DNA from: Polyangium jinanense
GTDB lineage: Bacteria; Myxococcota; Polyangia; Polyangiales; Polyangiaceae
Direction: 5' to 3'
Length of the DNA: 46,374 nucleotides
Assembly: GCF_028435365.1 (NCBI RefSeq)
Contig: NZ_JAGTJJ010000077.1
Location: 1 to 46,374 of the forward strand
The translations under genes were made by a program, and so were the position numbers. Below, piece by piece: positions 41,724 through 46,374 of the stretch (position 1 is its first letter; every line of letters begins with the position of its first letter). Below the pieces are notes generated by a model that did not search any database, was not told the origin of the DNA, and worked only from the letters and a program-made list of their open reading frames with translations.

Positions 41724-44216
41724 TCACGCCGGGAGCACCCGGAGTGAGCCCTTCACCACGCCGTATCCCCCCTCCGTCCTGAGCGCCCGAAAAACCTCCG
41801 GCGCGTGCATCTTGCCTTCGAGCAGCCGCCGGTATGTCCCGACGATCGTCGCCACGTCCTCCGCCGTCTCGCGCACGAGCTCGATCCGGAATCGCCGCAC
41901 GCCGCCTCGCATCGCCGCCGCCGCGAGGCTCGCCGCGCTCTGCGCCGCCGCGTGGAACACCGTGTTCCGGCAGCCCACGTCCGCCTCCACCGGGTGCTCC
42001 ATCCCGGCGCGATCCCGCAAAGACACCTTGTGTTTTTCGCACGGCCTGCCGCAATCCCGAAAATCCTTCCCCGTGGAGAGCAGTGCCGCGATCACGCAAT
42101 GCTCCATGTGGAAGAGCGGCATCGGGTGGTGCAGGACCACCTCGGCGAACGGTCCGAACGGCGAATCGAGCATGCGCTCGAGCTGCGCCGCGTCGAGGTC
42201 GAACGAGGGCGTGAACGCCGAGAGCCCGTGCGAGAGCACCTCCGCCGCCGTCAATCGGTTCGTCACGTTCAGCGAAAAATCGCCGATCCGCGGGATCGAC
42301 AGCGCCGCGCCTTCCCGCAGCGCGCCGAGCCCCCGCACGAGCAAGAGATCGGGCGAGAGCGAGAGCAGGTACCGATCGATCTTCTCCTCGCCCGGCTTGC
42401 GAATGCGCGGCGGCGCGACGCCGATCGTCACGTTCGGCCGCGACGCGCGCAGCGCGCGCAAGGCCGCGCCGGTGCCCACGAGCTCCAGGAAATCGAGGTA
42501 AACACCGTCCGCGCCTGCGTCAAGCGCCGCCGCGGCTTGTGCCTCCGTCCGGCAGAGCACGAAAAGACCGGCCGGCGGCGGGCTCCGATCGGGCGGGCTC
42601 GACGCGCGCACGAGGTCCTGGAAATGCACCGACGTCGTCTCCAGTTTCCGCGCGGCCGACGCGAAGAGACCCTCGACGAGCGCGCGGCGCGCCCGGTTCA
42701 GCGACGACGGCGGGATCATCACGCCCGCGGGCAGGTTCGCCTCGATCTCCGCGATCTCGAACGGCGTATCGCCGAGCCGCCCGAGTTTGTCCTTCAGAAC
42801 CGCGGCGACATCCGCGCCGCCCCGCGCTTCGCCGATCGGCGCGTCACCCGTCACCGCGGAGCGTAGCCCCGACGTCGTCCACGCCTCGAACCGCGGCATC
42901 TCCCCGATCGCGCCCGACACGCGGATCGAGAGCGGCACCTTCCGCGGCGACCGCTCAATCTCCGCGAGGATCGCCTTTTCCGTCGCGGGATCGTCTGTCT
43001 TCCACACGCGCCGGCCCGGCTTCGCCACGTCGACCCGACAATCGGGCCCGAGCCAGACGGAGACCTCCTCGCCCGCCTCGGCGCGCGGCGTGTCCGCGCC
43101 GTTCGTCGCGATCGTCCAGACGCGCCCGCCGATCTCGCCCGCGCCCGCGAATCCTCCTTCCACGAGCACGCCGTCGCCGCGCGAAAGCGCCTCCGCGAGC
43201 CGGACCCGCAAGAACGTTTTTCCTCGCGCGCGCGTGGTGCCGACGAGCTCGCCCACCGGCAACCCGCGATGATCACAGGCGCGCCCCTCCACGAGCCGCT
43301 GATGATCCACGCCGGCGAGAAACCCCGGACCCGATCCCCGTGAATACGTTTGCAGCGCGGTTTTTCGGATCGAACCGAGCGCCTCGCTCGGGCCCGCGCT
43401 GCTCGCTTCGAGCGCCGCGCGGTAGAGCCGCGTCGTCGCGGCCACGTAGTCGGGGCCCTTCAGCCGCCCTTCGATCTTCAGCGACGACACGCCGAGCTCG
43501 GCGAGCTTCGGCACGAGCGCGCTCGCTTCCAGATCCTCGGGCGACAGGAGATACGCGTGATCCCCGAGCTCCCGCTTTTCTCCGTCGACGACGAGCTCGT
43601 ACGGCAGCCGGCATGCTTGCGCGCATGCCCCGCGGTTCGCGCTGCGACCTCCGATGGCCTCGCTCGTCAGGCACTGCCCCGAATACGCGATGCAGAGCGC
43701 GCCGTGCACGAAGACCTCGATCTCCACGTCCGTCGCGCGCCGGATCGCCGCGATGTCGTCGACCGACAGCTCGCGCGCCAGGATGACGCGGCTCGCGCCG
43801 AGCTCGCGCGCGAGCTCCACGGCCCCCGCGTCGGTGCACGTCATCTGCGTCGAGGCGTGGATCGGAAGCGCCGGCGCGATCGCCCGCACGAGCCGCGCGA
43901 CCCCGAGGTCCTGCACGATGACCGCGTCCACGCCCGCCTCCGCGCACGTGCGTACCGCGTTCTCGACGTTCTCGAGCTCCTCGTCGAAGACCAGCGTGTT
44001 CAGCGTGACGTACCCGCGCACGCCGTGCTCGTGCAGGAACGCCATCGTCCGCGCGAGCCCTTCGGCGTCGAAGTTTTTCGCGCGCGCCCGCGCGTTGAAA
44101 CCTTGGAGCCCGAAATAAACCGCGTCCGCGCCGGCCAGCACCGCGGCCCGGAGCGCAGCTTCGTCACCGGCGGGGGCGAGGATCTCGGGGCGCCTCGGCT
44201 GCGCGGGGGTGCTCAT
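41724..44216 (-). CDS. U32-family peptidase / RlhA-like protein
   Basis: 830 residues. The N-terminal peptidase_U32 domain begins PEILAPAGDEAALRAAVLAG and contains the conserved EVFVHGALCIAYSGQC and the Cys cluster GACAQACRLPYEL, likely [4Fe-4S] ligands. The C-terminal ~400 residues include a DUF3656-like part and a second barrel-like region with more Cys (HMEHCVIAALLS, DCGRPCEKH). Long U32 proteins of this form include RlhA, which hydroxylates 23S rRNA C2501, and they are now thought to be iron-sulfur oxygen-insertion or related enzymes rather than proteases. Precise role here is inferred. Confidence 0.85.
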   Translation of the reverse strand: MSTPAQPRRPEILAPAGDEAALRAAVLAGADAVYFGLQGFNARARAKNFDAEGLARTMAFLHEHGVRGYVTLNTLVFDEELENVENAVRTCAEAGVDAVIVQDLGVARLVRAIAPALPIHASTQMTCTDAGAVELARELGASRVILARELSVDDIAAIRRATDVEIEVFVHGALCIAYSGQCLTSEAIGGRSANRGACAQACRLPYELVVDGEKRELGDHAYLLSPEDLEASALVPKLAELGVSSLKIEGRLKGPDYVAATTRLYRAALEASSAGPSEALGSIRKTALQTYSRGSGPGFLAGVDHQRLVEGRACDHRGLPVGELVGTTRARGKTFLRVRLAEALSRGDGVLVEGGFAGAGEIGGRVWTIATNGADTPRAEAGEEVSVWLGPDCRVDVAKPGRRVWKTDDPATEKAILAEIERSPRKVPLSIRVSGAIGEMPRFEAWTTSGLRSAVTGDAPIGEARGGADVAAVLKDKLGRLGDTPFEIAEIEANLPAGVMIPPSSLNRARRALVEGLFASAARKLETTSVHFQDLVRASSPPDRSPPPAGLFVLCRTEAQAAAALDAGADGVYLDFLELVGTGAALRALRASRPNVTIGVAPPRIRKPGEEKIDRYLLSLSPDLLLVRGLGALREGAALSIPRIGDFSLNVTNRLTAAEVLSHGLSAFTPSFDLDAAQLERMLDSPFGPFAEVVLHHPMPLFHMEHCVIAALLSTGKDFRDCGRPCEKHKVSLRDRAGMEHPVEADVGCRNTVFHAAAQSAASLAAAAMRGGVRRFRIELVRETAEDVATIVGTYRRLLEGKMHAPEVFRALRTEGGYGVVKGSLRVLPA

Positions 44217-44285
44217 GGTCGGACCCTATAACGCAACCCGAAAGCGGTGGCACGCAAGCTGCGCGGTTGTACTCTTTGGCCCGCC

Positions 44286-44549
44286 ATGCCTCCGGCCGAC
44301 GTCAGCGAGACCCGCAGAGACCTCGATGAGCTCGACCATGCGCTGCTCGACCTCGTCGCGCGGCGGAGGGCGCTCGTCGGCGCGCTCTTCGCGAAAAAGC
44401 GGGCGCTCGGCCTGCCGCGCGTGGATGCGGCGCGCGAGGTGGAGCTCCTCGCGGATCGTCGCGCCTACGCCGAGCGCCTCGGTGTCCCGGCGGAGCTCGC
44501 CGAGGTGATCTTCCGGGCCATCCTCGAGGACAGCCATACACGAACGTAG
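44286..44549 (+). CDS. Chorismate mutase (AroQ class)
   Basis: 87 residues from ATG 44286. Three-helix AroQ fold with RRDLDELDHALLDLVARRRA, the Lys in FAKKRALGLPRVDAAREVE (Arg/Lys and Glu of the active site) and AEVIFRAILEDSH. Converts chorismate to prephenate. No fused prephenate dehydratase or dehydrogenase, and no signal peptide, so it is a free cytoplasmic enzyme. It starts 69 bases from the divergent U32 gene. Confidence 0.85.
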   Translation: MPPADVSETRRDLDELDHALLDLVARRRALVGALFAKKRALGLPRVDAAREVELLADRRAYAERLGVPAELAEVIFRAILEDSHTRT

Positions 44550-44574
44550 GTTCGAGTGGATTTATCGCGCGGCG

Positions 44575-44931
44575 ATGGACCATGATGCGAAGCCCATGAG
44601 TGAACAACCTGCTTCTCAGCCCACGAACAAGTGGATTTACGTCGTCCGGGCCGTGCGGCCGGACCTCCTGCAGACCGGCCCCACGGAGACCGAGATGGCC
44701 ACGCTCGGTCGGCACGGCGCGTACCTTGAAGAATTGAAGGCGCGGGGCGTGCTCGTCTTCGTCGGCCGGACGCTCACGACCGGCCCGGAGACGTTCGGCA
44801 TGGCCGTCGTCGAGGCCGCGGACGATGCCGCCGCGCGCGCGATCGTCGACGCCGACCCGGTCGTGTCCGAGGGCCTGATGCGGGCCGAGCTTTATCCCTT
44901 TTTCATCGCCGGCATGCGCGCTCTGGGTTGA
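44575..44931 (+). CDS. YCII-family protein
   Basis: 118 residues from ATG 44575; ATG 44596 is possible. A ferredoxin-like YCII domain spans ~18-115: WIYVVRAVRPDLL, a helical HGAYLEELKARG, FVGRTLTTGPETFGMAVVEA and DPVVSEGLMRAELYPF. The conserved His and Asp pair of the family (H in RHGAYL, D in DADPVV) is present. The biochemical role of YCII proteins is unclear, though some act as dehydrochlorinase-like enzymes. Three bases before the flavohemoprotein start, so they are probably co-transcribed. Confidence 0.8.
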   Translation: MDHDAKPMSEQPASQPTNKWIYVVRAVRPDLLQTGPTETEMATLGRHGAYLEELKARGVLVFVGRTLTTGPETFGMAVVEAADDAAARAIVDADPVVSEGLMRAELYPFFIAGMRALG

Positions 44932-44934
44932 GAC

Positions 44935-46251
44935 ATGAGCAGGAAGACCCTCTCGGCCGAGACTGTCGCGATCGTGAAGGCGACGGCCCCGGTGCTCGCC
45001 GAGCATGGCGCGACGATCATTCGTCATTTCTACCGCCACCTGCTCCACGATCACCCCAAGCTCGAGTTGCTCTTCAACCCGGCCAACCAGGGCACGGGCG
45101 AGGAGAAAACACGTGGCTCGCAGCAGGAGGCGTTCCGGGGGGATTTCTTCGGCCAAGAGGGCGCCCGAGGCGCCGCGCTGACGAACGTGCTCAATGGCTC
45201 CATGACGAGCCTCGACGACCTGCCCGCGCTCAAGGCCACGGTGATGCGCATCGCGCACCGGCACGCCTCGCTCGACATCCGGCCCGAGCATTACCCGATC
45301 ATCGGGCAATACTTCCTCGCCTCGGTGAAGGCCATCCTCGGCGACGTCGCGACGGACGAGATCATGGCCGCGTGGCGGGAGGCGTATGGCGTCCTCGCGG
45401 ATCTCTTCATCGAGGTCGAGCGGGATCTCATGCAGAAAAACGCCCACGCGCCGGGCGGATGGGAAGGGTTCCGGCCGTTCGTGGTCCGGCAGAAGGTGAA
45501 GGAATCGGAGGACGCCGCCTCGTTTTACCTCTCGCCCAAGGACGGCGGCCCCGTGCCGCATTACGAGGCCGGCCAGTACGTCACGTTCCGCCTCGAGGTG
45601 CCCGAATTTTCGCGCCGCGGCGGCAATACCGTGTATCGCAATTACTCGCTCTCCACGGCGCCGGGGAAGGGGTATTTCCGGGTCACGATCAAGCGCGAGT
45701 TCGGCGCGAAGGGGAACCCCGACGGCGTCTGCTCCCGGTTTTTCCACGAGCACGTGCGGGAGGGGGACGTGCTCGACGTCTCCACGCCGTTCGGCGAGTT
45801 CACCCTCGTCGACTCGCCGCGCCCGCTCGTCTTCATCGGCGCGGGAATCGGCATCACCGCGGTGTTCAGCCTTTTCCAGAGCGCGCTCGATCGCGGCATC
45901 GACCGGCCCATTTACTTCTTCCTGATGATGCGCGACGGGCGCCACCACCCGCTCCGGCGGGAGATCGAGGCGCTCGCGCAGCGCCACCCGAACGTGACGC
46001 TCCACCGCTGCTATTCGCAGCCCTCGGCCGAGGACGAGCTCGGGCGAGATTACGAGACGCATGGTCGGCTCGGGCTCGGCACGCTCGGGCGGAACCTTCC
46101 TGGAAACGATTGCGAGTTCTATTTCACGGGCCCCATTCCCTTCATGCGCACGATCCGCGGGGCGCTGCACCTCTTTGGGGTGGCGGCCGATCGCGTCCAC
46201 TACGAATGCTACGGGCCTCACGGACCGGAGATCGAGGCTGACGTGCGCTAG
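44935..46251 (+). CDS. hmp: Flavohemoprotein (nitric oxide dioxygenase)
   Basis: 438 residues. Globin domain with B10 Tyr (IRHFYRHLL), E7 Gln (NPANQ) and proximal His (IAHRHASL). An FAD domain follows with RNYSLSTAP (near 235), then NAD binding with GAGIGITAVFS and the C-terminal EFYFTGPIPFM. It should oxidise NO to nitrate using NADH and O2. Between the E-helix NQ and the LPAL helix there are about 47 residues, against about 26 in E. coli Hmp as I recall it, so roughly 20 extra residues (GTGEEKTRGSQQEAFRGDFF) lie close to the heme pocket. No NsrR/NorR site is apparent. Start ATG 44935, 3 bases after the YCII stop. Confidence 0.93.
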   Translation: MSRKTLSAETVAIVKATAPVLAEHGATIIRHFYRHLLHDHPKLELLFNPANQGTGEEKTRGSQQEAFRGDFFGQEGARGAALTNVLNGSMTSLDDLPALKATVMRIAHRHASLDIRPEHYPIIGQYFLASVKAILGDVATDEIMAAWREAYGVLADLFIEVERDLMQKNAHAPGGWEGFRPFVVRQKVKESEDAASFYLSPKDGGPVPHYEAGQYVTFRLEVPEFSRRGGNTVYRNYSLSTAPGKGYFRVTIKREFGAKGNPDGVCSRFFHEHVREGDVLDVSTPFGEFTLVDSPRPLVFIGAGIGITAVFSLFQSALDRGIDRPIYFFLMMRDGRHHPLRREIEALAQRHPNVTLHRCYSQPSAEDELGRDYETHGRLGLGTLGRNLPGNDCEFYFTGPIPFMRTIRGALHLFGVAADRVHYECYGPHGPEIEADVR

Positions 46252-46334
46252 TACATCATCCCCAAAGTTCGTAGTCGTTCCCATCCCTCCGCGCCCTCCT
46301 CTTTGGGTTCGTCCGAGAGCAACGGGGGTTCGTC

Positions 46335-46374
46335 ATGGAAACATCCTTCCCTGTTGTTCTGTTCAGGGGCACAT
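46335..46374 (+). CDS. Start of a further gene (partial)
   Basis: An ATG behind GGGGG opens METSFPVVLFRGT, and the frame runs off the window after 13 codons. Family cannot be told from so little. A real gene is suggested only by the ribosome site and position. Confidence 0.35.
   Translation, partial: METSFPVVLFRGT

Overview
The window is very GC-rich DNA with dense, strongly G/C-ending codons. It carries many Ser/Thr protein kinases (one fused to a 7TM-DISM/GAF sensor), many lipoproteins, SpoIIE-type phosphatases with slr1658/slr1659-type regulators, and sensor kinases. Together these suggest a myxobacterium, most likely Polyangiales (Polyangium/Sorangium-like). This is inferred from gene content only; there is no rRNA, and the one RNA gene seen is tRNA-Arg(CCG).

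Layout. 1-4.4 kb: the tail of an SDR/epimerase gene, a TPR/HEAT protein coupled to a VWA protein, and a PAP2 phosphatase. 4.3-8.6 kb (minus strand): a compact unit of a short Cys-containing lipoprotein precursor, a DUF692 multinuclear iron oxygenase (BufB/HvfB/MbnB type) and a DUF2063 partner (BufC/HvfC type), followed by a kinase with a C-terminal FGE-like fold. This is a candidate copper-related RiPP cluster. 9-10.6 kb: an outer-membrane barrel protein and a DUF72 protein.

11-18.2 kb: a seven-gene, same-strand array of partner-switching regulators. It has two SpoIIE/PP2C phosphatases (one a membrane-bound sensor), three HATPase-like (slr1658-type) modules and three STAS-like (slr1659-type) modules. 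One STAS-like module is fused to a SAM methyltransferase. In that first pair both the kinase Mg-binding Asn and the STAS phospho-acceptor position appear lost, whereas the other two pairs look intact. This array is the most unusual system in the window.

18.4-26.5 kb: a hybrid histidine kinase, tRNA-Arg, an L,D-transpeptidase lipoprotein, a methyltransferase, a D-cysteine desulfhydrase-type PLP enzyme coupled to a biotin carrier protein, a small Cys-rich lipoprotein, histidine ammonia-lyase and a small hypothetical protein. 26.5-32.3 kb: a 7TM-DISM/GAF/kinase fusion, then a histidine kinase translationally coupled to a response regulator whose output domain looks like an Mrr-type PD-(D/E)XK nuclease, then a 43-bp tandem repeat. 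32.3-39.5 kb: a secreted gluzincin-like metalloprotease lipoprotein with a small lipoprotein, a Cys-containing lipoprotein, another Ser/Thr kinase, and a diheme beta-propeller lipoprotein coupled to an exported protein.

39.5-41.2 kb: a palindromic MITE-like element, then a tandem duplication of a small XRE regulator gene. Each copy is preceded by two GGAC-N7-GTCC operators spaced exactly 64 bp apart. 41.3-46.4 kb: a SpoIIAA-like protein, a U32 peptidase, chorismate mutase, a YCII protein, a flavohemoprotein with an unusual globin-domain insertion, and the first codons of a further gene. Start codons were chosen from ribosome binding sites, overlaps and signal peptides. No database search was possible.
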